Origin: Rhodothermus marinus DSM 4252
GTDB taxonomy: Bacteria > Bacteroidota > Rhodothermia > Rhodothermales > Rhodothermaceae
NCBI RefSeq assembly: GCF_000024845.1
Contig: NC_013502.1
Location: forward strand, 61,134 to 125,133
Length of the DNA: 64,000 bases
Reading direction: 5' to 3'
In this document: in pieces, positions 1-8,823 of the stretch
Position numbering within the stretch: the stretch's first letter is position 1
Layout of the letters: each line of letters starts with the position of its first letter
The notes under the pieces: model-generated
What the model saw: the letters and a program-made list of their open reading frames with translations, nothing else
What the model was told of the DNA's origin: nothing
Databases searched by the model: none
Program-made: the position numbers and the translations under genes

Positions 1-29
1 GATCCGGCGGTATGGCGAGCGGCCGCCTG

Positions 30-75
30 CCTTGTGTAAGGATCGATGCGGACCATATCAAATTCTTACACAAGG
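30..75. repeat. dispersed inverted-repeat element, copy 1
   Basis: The arms CCTTGTGTAAG (30-40) and CTTACACAAGG (65-75) are perfect reverse complements around a 24-nt centre. The same arms with unrelated centres recur at 42072, 42283, 47144, 52678 and 53207. This copy lies just past the 3' end of the leftward gene at 153-761, so it could act as a bidirectional terminator, but it has no flanking T-run. Function unknown. Confidence 0.85.
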
Positions 76-152
76 TAGCCGCGTGCCCGGGCAGAGGTAT
101 GCTGTGGCGGCAAAGCTCGGGGGACGTATCGGCACGGGCTCAGCTTCGGTCT

Positions 153-761
153 TCAGCCCGCTCTGAAGATCAGCAACAGCAGCAACAGAATGATCACTCC
201 CAGCGTGGCCAGTACCAGCGTGACCCTTGTCTGGAGCGCTTTGAGTGTCTCTCGAAGCCGCCCCGACTCCTCTTCCATCAGCGACCGTATCGCCGTGGTA
301 TTCTGCTGGATTGCTTCGCGCAGCGCACTTACGCCCTCATGCTGGCCCTTCTGTATTGCTCCCAGCAAATCTCGAAGTTGCTCGAACCGGTCCTCCTGAA
401 GCCGTTCCAGATTCTCCAGCCGCTCCCGTAGCCGTCCCGACTCCTCTTCCTCCAGCGATTGCAACGCTGCCACATGCTCCTGGAGCGTCGCGAGAAGCCG
501 CTCATGAGCCTCACGTACCTGTTGCGTAATGGCCTCAATCTGACGCGGAAGGTCTGCTTCCGAAAGCCGCGCAACGATGTCTCCGGCCGTGGTGATGAAC
601 TTCCCGGTCTCTTCCACCAGACGTCTGCTGCTCTGGGCCACCTCATCGAGTTGTTCCTGCGCGCTTTTCAGCAGGTTGGCGGCCCTGAACAGCCGGTCCA
701 GCTCTTCGGCAAGCTGCCGAATCTGTCGTTCTGCTTCGAGAATCCGATCTCCTTCGTTCAT
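153..761 (-). CDS. coiled-coil protein with C-terminal membrane anchor, partner of the helicase-nuclease
   Basis: The product has 202 residues. It is rich in Glu, Gln, Arg and Leu in heptad-like patterns over residues 1 to about 175, which suggests a long coiled coil. It ends in a single strongly hydrophobic segment (VTLVLATLGVIILLLLLLIF) and a short basic-polar tail, so it is probably tail-anchored with the coiled coil in the cytoplasm. A short element containing EEESGRLRE appears twice (around residues 105 and 163). Its start overlaps the stop of the helicase-nuclease gene by 4 bp (ATGA type), so the two are translationally coupled and very likely act together. No enzymatic motif is visible and I do not recognise a named family. 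By analogy with other two-gene defence systems it could be a membrane effector or tether; that is inference. Confidence 0.8.
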   Translation of the reverse strand: MNEGDRILEAERQIRQLAEELDRLFRAANLLKSAQEQLDEVAQSSRRLVEETGKFITTAGDIVARLSEADLPRQIEAITQQVREAHERLLATLQEHVAALQSLEEEESGRLRERLENLERLQEDRFEQLRDLLGAIQKGQHEGVSALREAIQQNTTAIRSLMEEESGRLRETLKALQTRVTLVLATLGVIILLLLLLIFRAG

Positions 762-3700
762 ACTGCATTAACAAGGGTCTGATAAAACGCGGATTCTCTG
801 ATCGTACGCAGGGATTCTGCCATGAGCAATACGGCCGCGTGGTTACGCACAACCGCATCAGACCCTGCAGGTCCCTGCAGAAGTCTGCGGGCCAGGGCAG
901 GAGTCCCGAACAGCCGAAGCACCCTGTCGGCGGCCCTGGCCAGCAGTTCGGGACGAGCGGTCGCAAGATCTCCCAGCAGTGCCGCGAGTATTTCGTCTGG
1001 ATCTCTCAGTCGATCCTTCAGCCGAAGGATCTGAAGCGTCAGCGACACGACCTCCTCCAGCACGCTTTCCTCGCTTTCCACCCGACTCAACGCCCGGGCC
1101 ACTGCGGAAAGATAGCGAAGCGGCACGTTGCCCGGATCCTCATCCAGCATACGTCGAGTCGTACCCACAAGCCTTTTGATCTCGTCCAGCGAAGAGAGTT
1201 TTCCGAGCAAATCGCGAATCTTTTCAAGGCCGATCTCATCAAAACCGCGCCCGATCCAGGTGCGCAACTCCGCGGAAAATTCCGACTCCTGCAGGTAGGC
1301 GAGAATGGCCTCTCTGAAATCCCTGTCGGATCTGAAGTTGCGACAGAGCTCCGCCATCGTGCGCAGAGCCTGTTTCCGCTTGGCGGCTATTTCACCATAG
1401 ACAAAATCGATCAACACTTCGAGTGCTGCCTCCAGGGCCTTTTCCTGGTCATCCTCCGGAATCGGTTGAACCATCTGATCGGCCGTGGCCGGCAGTTTAT
1501 AGCGCCCCAGATAGTTGCGAAGCGATTGCTTTATCTCTATCGGAGCGGCATTGCGCACGCGCAACTGGAAAATGCTCTGATTCCAGTCAATCGTGTAGTC
1601 TTCCACGATCCTCAGAATAACCATCCGGAAGATGGACTTCTCAAGCGCCCCCCTGTTAGTCTCTTCCTCCTCGTCGTCAACCCTTCGGGATTGGGTAAAT
1701 GGAATCTCCAACAGCCGCGTGGCGCCTACGGGTAGCTCCTTCAGCTCCGGGCGCACATACCTCTTCCAGAAGTCAAGCGCTCGCTGATACTCGTCGTCGC
1801 GCCCCCGGTAGGTGTTATACAGCAGCCACAGCTGAATGAGCAAATCGCCACGGCTATTCCACGGAATGTTTTCGATCTTTTTCTGGGCCTTCCGGTGATC
1901 GGCTTCGTTGAAGATCCCCATTGCCTCCACCCAGTTCTCGTCGCTGTACAGAATGGCCGAAATTGCATAGCCCGGCTTTCCGTTGCGGCCCGCACGACCT
2001 GCTTCCTGATAGAAGGCCTCGACCGAATGTGGAATGCAGATGTGTATGGTGTAGCGAATGTTGGGTTTGTCAATGCCCATTCCGAACGACTTGGTTGCGA
2101 CGATCTCCTGGATTCTGTTGTGCTTGAAATCCTTCTGAACCTTCAACTTGAAGTCACGCCATTTACCGTGCCGTTGCTCGTTAAAGCTTCTGGGTTGTTT
2201 GCCGGCGTAGCACTTTCCGTGGCCAAGCTCAAGCGCCACTTCCCAGACACCGAGTTCTCCATTTACGTGAGGACAGAACACAATACCGCAATTCGTCTCG
2301 GCGCCACTGAGATCAAAGAAGCGTTGAGGATTGACCCGGAGCAGATATGGAAGCTGACTGCGAAAGCGCTTAAGAGCGTGCATTTTTGCTTCGCGAGGCA
2401 CCCGCTCCACGTGAAAGCGGATTTCCTTACGATCGAACGACCTGGGAAGCACAATGGCACTTTCGTCGGTGATTCCCAGTTCGGCCTGAATATCGGTCAG
2501 CACGGCAAACGAAGCGGTACCCGTCAGGGCAACAAGGGTTGGTCTGGAAGCAGCTGAAGCGCAGAATTTCTGAAGGTTGTGCGTCATGTGCAGATAAGAC
2601 GGACGAAAGTCGTGGCCCCATTCGGAAACGCAGTGTGCTTCATCGACAACCGCGAGCGAGATGGGAAGTCGAGCGGCCACATCCTGCAACTTCTGCCGGA
2701 AATCGTCGCTCTGAAGGCGCTCCGGCGAGATGAAAACATACGCGAGCTTACCGGCCCCCATCTGTGCAATAATGCGCTCACGCGCTTCTGTGTCGATGAT
2801 TGAAGAGATAGAGGCCACCATATCTATGGCAAATCCTCTGAGATTATCGACCTGGTCGATCATCAGAGAAATGAGGGGATCGACGACGATGGTCATGCCC
2901 GGCAGCAGCATCCCGCTGTACTGATAGGTCAGCGATTTACCGCCGCCTGTCGGCAGCAGAACCACCGTGGGACGCCCCTGGAGAAGCCGGGCAATGACGC
3001 GAAGCTGCCCCTCCCAGAAATCTCGCTTCCGGAAAATCTGCTGCAGGAAAAACCGCAAGGCAGCCACTTTACGTTCGGGCATTTCTGCAGGGCGCCCCTC
3101 GGCCTCGGCAATCAGGGCCCGTTCAAGATCGCCCAGATCGTAGTGCAGGGCCGCCGACCAGGTCAGAGACCGCTCTTCGCGCAGGCCGAAAGCCCGACGC
3201 AGACGCACATAACGCCCGGGAGGCAGCGGCTGTAATTCTTTTTCCAGCGGTCCCTCTGACCCGTCATACAGCCAGAAACTGTGGTCCAGCACCAGGTCGT
3301 ATGAGCCCGAAGGAGCCGTAACGCGCCGCGTGCCTTCAACGGGCGCCAGAATTTCAATCTCGTCGCATCCGATCACGTCAACTTCAAGCGTCGGTGGAGG
3401 CGGCACCTCCGGAGCCAGCGCTCGGAGATGGTCCCAGTAGGTATGCAGAATGCGAAACGCACTGGCCACCACCGGAATATCCTCTTCAATGACCAGCACA
3501 CGTTGCGGCCTGCCTGCATCCAGATAACCGAACCGGTACAGGAAAGCAAGCCCGCGCAGGCAGCGATGCACCGCCAGCGGATAAATCCAGCCGTAGAGCG
3601 CGGCGCGGTAAAGATCCGAGCTGGCCACCAGGTCCAGCACACTCGTCCGGCCGATCTGCTCCAGCCCTTCGAGCTGCGCTTCGCGCAGCCTGTCATGTAG

Positions 3701-4549
3701 CGTCTGCAGTTGAGAACCCCTCCCCTGACGCACGACTTCGACCGGAATACGAATCACCTGCCAGCCGGCGTTTTTCAGCAACTGATCTCGCTGATCATCC
3801 AGACGGCGCTGCCCCGGCTCCAGATGTTGTCTGCCATCGATTTCGAAAACGTATCGCAACCGTCCGATCTGCAGGGCAAAATCGACGCGCTGGCGAACGA
3901 AGGGCTCCTCAAGCTCATAAGGCACGAGATCCTGCAACGGAACCTGCCTGCGCAGTTTACGCAACAGGTGCGACCCAAAAACGCTCGCAAACTGCTCGAT
4001 AAACAGATGCTCCTCCTCGCTGCTCAATGCCTCCAGCTCTGGCGTTATCACCGGATATGCCAGGTCGTCCGTTCCATCCTTACCGTTGGAGCTGAACGGT
4101 AATTCGAGCAATTCGACCGTGGCCCGGATCAGATCCGAAAACTGCACGGGCAACAGGAACCGTCTGAATTTCCATCCCACAACCGGACCATCTTCAATCG
4201 GGACTGCATCGACGAATTGGCGGCAGGGGCCTTCGAGTAAGGCCGTCTCCAGGTCGAGATCAACCAGCGTCGGGCACCCTCGAATCGTCAGTTTGTCGAT
4301 AACGGCCAGAAGCGAACTCAGAGACTCGGACTCCGTCTTGTCGAAAGCAAATGCTTCGTAGCCCTCCAGGACCGCGTGGGCATAGAATCGAAGTCGTCTG
4401 TAGAGGTTATTGACCAGCCCCTGTTGCGCTTCGGGCAGAGTGTCCCACAACCCGAGACGCGCCGCTGCCGAATACCAGTAGCGGTCCATTTCAGAATAGA
4501 ACTCCTTCAGTTGACCGCGGAAAAAGCCTTTATAACCGAAAAGAAACAA
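758..4549 (-). CDS. RecQ-type DNA helicase fused to a DUF559/Vsr-like nuclease domain
   Basis: The product has 1263 residues, far longer than ordinary RecQ (about 600). Residues 1-200 are not recognised. Residues 215-275 resemble the DUF559/very-short-patch-repair nuclease fold: VDFAL, then EIDGRQH (236-242), then R-D and GWQVIRIP. Residues 515-860 carry SF2 helicase motifs of the RecQ group: Walker A PTGGGKS (533-539), ISPERL, DEAH (636-639), TGTAS, GMGIDKPN and QEAGRAGR (848-855). The last 400 residues are helical with no RecQ zinc or HRDC signature that I can see. The open frame begins with TTG at 4549, but the ATG about 60 bp in (4489, MDRYWYS) has AAGGAG 12 nt upstream and may be the true start. 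It is the first gene of a two-gene operon with the membrane protein at 153-761, next to a CRISPR array. Likely role: DNA processing in defence or repair. The fold calls are solid for the helicase and moderate for the nuclease. Confidence 0.85.
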   Translation of the reverse strand: MFLFGYKGFFRGQLKEFYSEMDRYWYSAAARLGLWDTLPEAQQGLVNNLYRRLRFYAHAVLEGYEAFAFDKTESESLSSLLAVIDKLTIRGCPTLVDLDLETALLEGPCRQFVDAVPIEDGPVVGWKFRRFLLPVQFSDLIRATVELLELPFSSNGKDGTDDLAYPVITPELEALSSEEEHLFIEQFASVFGSHLLRKLRRQVPLQDLVPYELEEPFVRQRVDFALQIGRLRYVFEIDGRQHLEPGQRRLDDQRDQLLKNAGWQVIRIPVEVVRQGRGSQLQTLHDRLREAQLEGLEQIGRTSVLDLVASSDLYRAALYGWIYPLAVHRCLRGLAFLYRFGYLDAGRPQRVLVIEEDIPVVASAFRILHTYWDHLRALAPEVPPPPTLEVDVIGCDEIEILAPVEGTRRVTAPSGSYDLVLDHSFWLYDGSEGPLEKELQPLPPGRYVRLRRAFGLREERSLTWSAALHYDLGDLERALIAEAEGRPAEMPERKVAALRFFLQQIFRKRDFWEGQLRVIARLLQGRPTVVLLPTGGGKSLTYQYSGMLLPGMTIVVDPLISLMIDQVDNLRGFAIDMVASISSIIDTEARERIIAQMGAGKLAYVFISPERLQSDDFRQKLQDVAARLPISLAVVDEAHCVSEWGHDFRPSYLHMTHNLQKFCASAASRPTLVALTGTASFAVLTDIQAELGITDESAIVLPRSFDRKEIRFHVERVPREAKMHALKRFRSQLPYLLRVNPQRFFDLSGAETNCGIVFCPHVNGELGVWEVALELGHGKCYAGKQPRSFNEQRHGKWRDFKLKVQKDFKHNRIQEIVATKSFGMGIDKPNIRYTIHICIPHSVEAFYQEAGRAGRNGKPGYAISAILYSDENWVEAMGIFNEADHRKAQKKIENIPWNSRGDLLIQLWLLYNTYRGRDDEYQRALDFWKRYVRPELKELPVGATRLLEIPFTQSRRVDDEEEETNRGALEKSIFRMVILRIVEDYTIDWNQSIFQLRVRNAAPIEIKQSLRNYLGRYKLPATADQMVQPIPEDDQEKALEAALEVLIDFVYGEIAAKRKQALRTMAELCRNFRSDRDFREAILAYLQESEFSAELRTWIGRGFDEIGLEKIRDLLGKLSSLDEIKRLVGTTRRMLDEDPGNVPLRYLSAVARALSRVESEESVLEEVVSLTLQILRLKDRLRDPDEILAALLGDLATARPELLARAADRVLRLFGTPALARRLLQGPAGSDAVVRNHAAVLLMAESLRTIRESAFYQTLVNAV

Positions 4550-4695
4550 TAACGGGAGGCAAAATCAACAGCTCACGACCGAGCACCAGCTGCCAGGGCC
4601 CCTGCTAGCAAAAAGAAACGCCAGAAAGGTCAGGTCAAAATTTGTCTCCAGCATTCAATCCCCGAGGTCTTATAGCAGGAGCTATTCCGGGTGGC
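4550..4695. other. intergenic spacer between CRISPR array 1 and the helicase gene
   Basis: About 146 bp. It must hold the leftward promoter of the helicase operon, but I cannot pick convincing boxes. It is also the leader-distal side of array 1 if the array is read leftward. Confidence 0.4.
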
Positions 4696-5214
4696 GTCGT
4701 AATCCCCTTTTCATCGGGTCAAGTCTTCGGACAAGAACTGGCTCATCGAGATCGGCGGGCAGGCTTATGGTCTGTAGTCGTAATCCCCTTTTCATCGGGT
4801 CAAGTCTTCGGACTATTCCTAACCTGAACAGCGACGTCATAACCGACGAGCCCGTCGTAATCCCCTTTTCATCGGGTCAAGTCTTCGGACTACATCACGA
4901 TTCGAGATCGCACGCGGCGAGTACTTTCTCGGTCGTAATCCCCTTTTCATCGGGTCAAGTCTTCGGACGGCAAAGAGACTGTATGCCAGGCGGACGTCAC
5001 CCCAGCGCTTCGACGGTCGTAATCCCCTTTTCATCGGGTCAAGTCTTCGGACGGCAAAGAGACTGTATGCCAGGCGGACGTCACCCCAGCGCTTCGACGG
5101 TCGTAATCCCCTTTTCATCGGGTCAAGTCTTCGGACAGGACACCGCGTCCACTTGTATAAGACGCCACACCCATACCGTCGTAATCCCCTTTTCATCGGG
5201 TCAAGTCTTCGGAC
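4696..5214 (-). CRISPR. CRISPR array 1: seven 37-nt repeats, six spacers, no adjacent cas genes
   Basis: Identical 37-nt repeats, GTCGTAATCCCC...CAAGTCTTCGGAC on the plus strand, start at 4696, 4777, 4854, 4932, 5016, 5100 and 5178. Spacers are 44, 40, 41, 47, 47 and 41 nt. Spacers 4 and 5 are identical, so one repeat-spacer unit was duplicated. Read on the minus strand the repeat ends in GGGGATTACGAC, resembling the ATTGCGAC/ATTGAAAG 8-nt 5' handle of many type I and III crRNAs, so transcription is probably leftward with the leader on the right. The spacers are longer than those of array 2 (about 35 nt), which is common for type III. Effector and adaptation genes must lie elsewhere. Diverged copies of this repeat sit at 55857-55980 beside array 2. 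Confidence 0.97.
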
Positions 5215-5689
5215 CCCATTGTTACGGGGCCACTCCAAACCGGCCTTTTTGCGGCCAAACGGGCCGATTTTTGCGCGCGCAGAACGCCAAAAAACGGAAC
5301 GAAATTTGCTTTCAAACCCCTGTGACAATTCCGTGTCACACCCCCCTCCATTCAGCTGCTCGCTTTCAGGAGCATAAGTGTTTCTCAGCGGAATGTCAAG
5401 AGCCGGCACCCTTACTACCAGCTGAACAATACGGCTCCGATAGTGACCGTCAACCACCCATGTCTGCAGTCGATGGTCTGACGCCCCGGGCATACACCGG
5501 AACAGCATCAGAGGAGCGGCTGAGCACCGCAGGCAACGGGGCTGCTCAAAGCCTGCACGCCGGGCAACGGTCAGATTCGTGTGTCCGCAAAACCCCGCTC
5601 GGCGCTTCAATCCCCACATCGTCGCCGGGAGTCAGACCGCCCACGATCCGGCGGTTGCGTAGCCCGAAACAGTTCCGGCCGGGCAATGA
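5215..5689. other. presumed leader of CRISPR array 1 and downstream flank of the exonuclease gene
   Basis: About 475 bp without a convincing gene. If array 1 is transcribed leftward, its leader and promoter lie here. Immediately right of the last repeat are short runs of A and T (around 5240-5320) in otherwise GC-rich DNA. No terminator or coding remnant stands out. Confidence 0.4.
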
Positions 5690-6400
5690 TTACCCCCGGG
5701 GCTGACACGCCGGAGGAAGCAGGGGCAACAGGCGTGCAAAGCACTGCATCGTTGCTTCGACATCGGCCTCACAATAGCGGCGCACGGCCTCAATCCCTTC
5801 GGTCTCCAGCATGTGTTGCACCTGATTTCCATCGCCATACTCCTTGGGATTGGAGACATTCAGCAGCGCACAAAGATCGGCCAATCCCAGGTTAATTCCC
5901 TCAAACAGTTTGGAGAGATCGCAGTGCGGATACTGGTTATAGGGATAGGTGTCCAGCAAATCACATTGTACTGGCGCAAGCCCATGATGAAGCGTACGGG
6001 CCAGCAGAAAAGGCACATCAAACCGTTTGCCGTTGAAGGTGATCCAGCAGATTCTTTCGCGGCGGTCGACAAACTGCTGCACGTCGTGCCAGAAGCGTTC
6101 GAGCATGTCGCGCTCGTCGTCGGGCGTAGGCGCCAGATAGGAGTGTGGCGGGTTGGGCTGGAAGGGATTGTCCACGGCCCGCTGCACCGAAATGCATACA
6201 ATCCAGCCCAGCAGCGGATGTAGGCTGGCTGCTTTTTGCTGTATTATCGCCTCCTCCACCACATCTGGCTCACGCTTGCGACGCAAATGCATTTCTTTCG
6301 CCAGACGCGCATGTTGTTGTTTCGAATAACTTTCTTGTGGCAAAGGACAGGTTTCAATATCAAATGCTACATAATGTAGCGTATTTCTTTTCATAAACAT
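5690..6400 (-). CDS. DEDD-type 3'-5' exonuclease (DnaQ/RNase H-like fold)
   Basis: The product has 236 residues. The exonuclease motifs are in order: motif I VAFDIETCP (D and E, residues about 12-20), motif II TFNGKRFDVPFL (about residue 118) and motif III YCEADVEAT (about residue 215). This matches the predicted 3'-5' exonuclease family related to the proofreading domain of B-family polymerases, often a stand-alone protein of about this length. It would remove nucleotides from 3' ends of single-stranded DNA or RNA. The gene sits upstream of CRISPR array 1 and the helicase-nuclease, in the same orientation, so a functional link is conceivable, but 475 bp plus the array separate them and they need not be cotranscribed. 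ATG codons at 6400 and 6394 are both possible starts. Confidence 0.85.
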   Translation of the reverse strand: MFMKRNTLHYVAFDIETCPLPQESYSKQQHARLAKEMHLRRKREPDVVEEAIIQQKAASLHPLLGWIVCISVQRAVDNPFQPNPPHSYLAPTPDDERDMLERFWHDVQQFVDRRERICWITFNGKRFDVPFLLARTLHHGLAPVQCDLLDTYPYNQYPHCDLSKLFEGINLGLADLCALLNVSNPKEYGDGNQVQHMLETEGIEAVRRYCEADVEATMQCFARLLPLLPPACQPRG

Positions 6401-6499
6401 CTTTCACAAAACGATTACTACTGGCGAAGACTGTCAATATCATTATCAAATTTTATTCCTGCAGACTTTTGAAATGGCACCGATTTGTACTACCTTGTT

Positions 6500-7790
6500 T
6501 GACATACTCCCACGGCTAAAGCACGTGGGATTCTGGGATCAGACAGCGACAGCCGCCTCAGGCGGTCTTACGTCGCCTACCCCAAGGAAAGATGCCCCTT
6601 CCCTGCAAATGTTTATCGCCGCATTCTCATCACGGTCGTGCACGGTGCCGCACCGCTCGCACGTCCACTCGCGATCTGCAAGACTGAGGTTCTCCTTAAC
6701 CCAACCACAACAGGAACACCTCCTGCTGCTCGGAAAGAAACGGGCTACCTTCGCAACACGAACGCCCCGCTTCCGAGCAACATGCTCAAGGATCGACACG
6801 AACTCCCCAAAGCCGAGATCACTGACCTTCCTTCCCCACCTCCGCTTCATGCCCTCAATGTTCAGATCCTCAAGGGCAATGAAGTCGTAGCGCTCGCAGA
6901 GCGCATGGGCCGTCTTGAAGAACCAGTCCCGACGCTGGTTGCTTATCCGGTCATAGACCTTCGCAAGACGGACACGGGCTTTGCGGTAGTTGTTCGATCC
7001 CCGCTGCTTGCGGCTGAGCGCGCGGTGGGCCTTTCTCACCTCCTGCAGACCGCGACGGAAGAACTCGGGCGACTGGATCTTAGTGCCGTCGCTCAGTGTG
7101 AGGAAGCACTTCAGGCCGAAGTCCAGCCCCACCGGGCGCATTACCGCCTCGTGTGGGGCTGGAGGCTTCGGCTGTTCCTCTGTGACCACACTGAAACAGA
7201 TCCAGAGTCGCCCTACACGGTCCCGCTTGATCGTGACGGTCTTGATTTCGCCTTGAATCGGGCGGGAGAGCACGAACTTGTAGTTGTGCTTGCCAATGCG
7301 AATCCGATTACCTCCAGGGTACTTCCACCCGGCCTGTTTCAGAGTAAACGAGGAATACCGCTCGCGCTTCTTGAAGCGGGGCCTTCCGGCCTTCGGGTCA
7401 GAGAAGAACCGCCAGTAGGCCCTGTCGAGTCGCTGGATCACGTCCTGCACGGCCTGTGACCCGAGCTTTTGCCAGTAGGGGTTGCGCCGGCGGAGTCTGG
7501 CGATGTGCTTCATCAGCCGGTTTGCCCCGGGGTATTTCCCGTAGATCCGGTAGTAGCGTCGCGTCAGCGCCACGGAGTGGTTCCAGATGGAGGCGGCCAC
7601 CTCGATCTGCTCGATCAGGTGCTTATCCCGCTTGGATCGATAGAGGCGATATTTGAACGTTGTGCGCATACCACAGGGTATTATGCGCCAGCGTCAACGG
7701 TATGTCACCGCATACGGCGGCGATTTGTGCGGCGATTTCATCCCACGACTGAAGCCGTGGGCTTTCATCGTCTCCATTCTCCATCCTATC
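6500..7790 (-). mobile_element. IS605/IS1341-type TnpB-only element
   Basis: A single tnpB gene (6539-7669) lies between two imperfect hairpins typical of IS200/IS605 ends. On the right of the gene (around 6508-6530) is CCCACGGCTAAAGCACGTGGG, and on the left (around 7743-7765) is CCCACGACTGAAGCCGTGGG. No TnpA is present, so it would depend on a TnpA in trans. The reRNA (omega RNA) is expected to overlap the 3' end of tnpB around 6500-6600. Boundaries are approximate. Confidence 0.85.
6539..7669 (-). CDS. tnpB: TnpB RNA-guided nuclease (IS605 OrfB family)
   Basis: The product has 376 residues, a normal full length. The RuvC-like catalytic triad is intact: D183 in GLDFGLKC, E267 in ALEDLNIEGM and D347 in VHDRDENAA. 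The zinc ribbon between them is present (CSCCG ... CERCG, about residues 318-341). Known TnpB proteins are RNA-guided DNA endonucleases that cut empty donor sites next to a short TAM and so help their element persist. This is the best-preserved TnpB of the window along with that at 27496-28662, to which it is only distantly similar. No frameshift or stop is visible, so it could be active. Confidence 0.95.
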   Translation of the reverse strand: MRTTFKYRLYRSKRDKHLIEQIEVAASIWNHSVALTRRYYRIYGKYPGANRLMKHIARLRRRNPYWQKLGSQAVQDVIQRLDRAYWRFFSDPKAGRPRFKKRERYSSFTLKQAGWKYPGGNRIRIGKHNYKFVLSRPIQGEIKTVTIKRDRVGRLWICFSVVTEEQPKPPAPHEAVMRPVGLDFGLKCFLTLSDGTKIQSPEFFRRGLQEVRKAHRALSRKQRGSNNYRKARVRLAKVYDRISNQRRDWFFKTAHALCERYDFIALEDLNIEGMKRRWGRKVSDLGFGEFVSILEHVARKRGVRVAKVARFFPSSRRCSCCGWVKENLSLADREWTCERCGTVHDRDENAAINICREGASFLGVGDVRPPEAAVAV

Positions 7791-7833
7791 TCGTAAGACT
7801 GAAGAGCTCTACAGGAAATTCTCTTACACAAGG
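7786..7833. repeat. dispersed inverted-repeat element, degenerate copy
   Basis: The right arm CTTACACAAGG (7823-7833) is perfect. The left arm is eroded to a sequence ending GTAAG at 7796, leaving a centre of 26 nt, the same size as in the other copies. The right arm ends 7 nt before the ATG of the DUF6788 gene and its AAGG could serve as ribosome-binding site. Confidence 0.5.
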
Positions 7834-7840
7834 TGTCGTT

Positions 7841-8302
7841 ATGACCGCTCAAGACAGCGACATCCGGCATATTCTGGCCCTGCTTCTCCCTGGAAGAGAC
7901 AAAAGCGCGGCCTCCAGACCGGTGGAACGCCATCTACGCGCCCTGCGAACACTAATGCTTAAAAACAAGCGCCCCGATTCCCTGTGGAAAGACATGCTCT
8001 CCCTTCTCAACACGCTGGGCGAGGAAGAGCTGGATATACTGGCTCAACTGATCATCGCATTGCTGACCGCACGGAAAAAGTTCTCTTTAGCTGAAGAACC
8101 TGAAAGCGATGCAGATGCAGCGAAATCCCCGGCCGGCTCAGCATCCTCCAGACAGAAGAAGAAACGCGTGACGATCCGCGTCGAGTATCGGAAATGCGGT
8201 AAAGACTGTCGCTGCAACGGCGGCCGCGGCCACGGTCCCTATCGCTACATGTACTGGGTGGAAAACGGCCGCCTGCGCTCACGCTATCTCGGACGGGCCT
8301 GA
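7841..8302 (+). CDS. DUF6788-type protein of plasmids
   Basis: The product has 153 residues, starting at the ATG at 7841. The C-terminal 40 residues carry the small Cys-rich motif of the DUF6788 family: CGKDCRCNGGRGHGPYRYMY followed by a basic R-S-R-Y-L tail. The N-terminal two thirds is a helical, charged region. The function of this family is unknown; members are common next to plasmid replication genes and recombinases, as here, where the gene directly precedes the iteron origin. The basic Cys-rich tail suggests nucleic-acid binding, which is inference. An AAGG that belongs to the inverted-repeat element sits at a plausible ribosome-binding distance. Confidence 0.75.
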   Translation: MTAQDSDIRHILALLLPGRDKSAASRPVERHLRALRTLMLKNKRPDSLWKDMLSLLNTLGEEELDILAQLIIALLTARKKFSLAEEPESDADAAKSPAGSASSRQKKKRVTIRVEYRKCGKDCRCNGGRGHGPYRYMYWVENGRLRSRYLGRA

Positions 8303-8334
8303 TGCCCTCAGAACAACCCCCGCTCAGCCTGTTA

Positions 8335-8702
8335 TTCGTACAGTTGATCCGCAAAACCGCTTTATTTTGACTCGAAATGCACAATTATGACCTGACTTCG
8401 TACACTTGATCCGGAGGCATCTCCACCCCACCCGCGAAAATCGGCCAATTTCGCCGATTCCGGATCGGTCAATTCGTACAGTTGATCCGTAAAATCCTTC
8501 TGTTTTGTCGAAATATGCACAATTATGACCTGACTTCGTACACTTGATCCGCGGCTTTTTTTGTTATAACAGCAGATTCGAGATAAAATCAATGTTTTCA
8601 AAATTTTACAATTATCCACAACTTCGTACACTTGATCCCCAACGTCGTACACTTGATCCGCGGACTTCGTACACTTGATCCCCAACGTCGTACACTTGAT
8701 CC
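8335..8702 (+). repeat. replication origin 1: eight iterons with a DnaA box
   Basis: Eight direct copies of CGTACACTTGATCC (or CGTACAGTTGATCC) start near 8336, 8399, 8475, 8538, 8626, 8646, 8668 and 8688. The last four are spaced about 21 bp apart, two helical turns, as expected for initiator binding. A longer unit, ACAATTATGACCTGACTTCG, precedes two of them. A perfect DnaA box TTATCCACA lies at about 8612, and the stretch 8560-8620 plus 8710-8800 is AT-rich, suited to strand opening. The initiator gene follows directly. Confidence 0.9.
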
Positions 8703-8823
8703 GAGAGCGCTTTTTACAAATCATAAAAAAACAAAAATCAACAAACAAAAAATCGACCCTCACTTATCTTTTACTTTATCTCTACTTAACTTTACTTATA
8801 CCACCACCAGACGTCTACCGGTC

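Noticed and set aside
758..4549. Helicase as an ordinary RecQ or a DISARM/DrmA protein
   Set aside because: RecQ motifs are clear, but the length, the N-terminal nuclease-like region and the lack of RecQ C-terminal domains exclude an ordinary RecQ. No DISARM partner genes are present.
4767..5705. Plus- and minus-strand frames reading through CRISPR array 1
   Set aside because: They merely translate the repeats (VVIPFSSGQVFG over and over) and contain no protein signal.
8075..8095. GGAAAAAGTTCTCTTTAG inside the DUF6788 gene, similar to the AAAAGTTCTTTT palindrome
   Set aside because: The palindrome is imperfect, the copy is within a coding region, and no inverted-repeat element follows. Chance similarity is likely.
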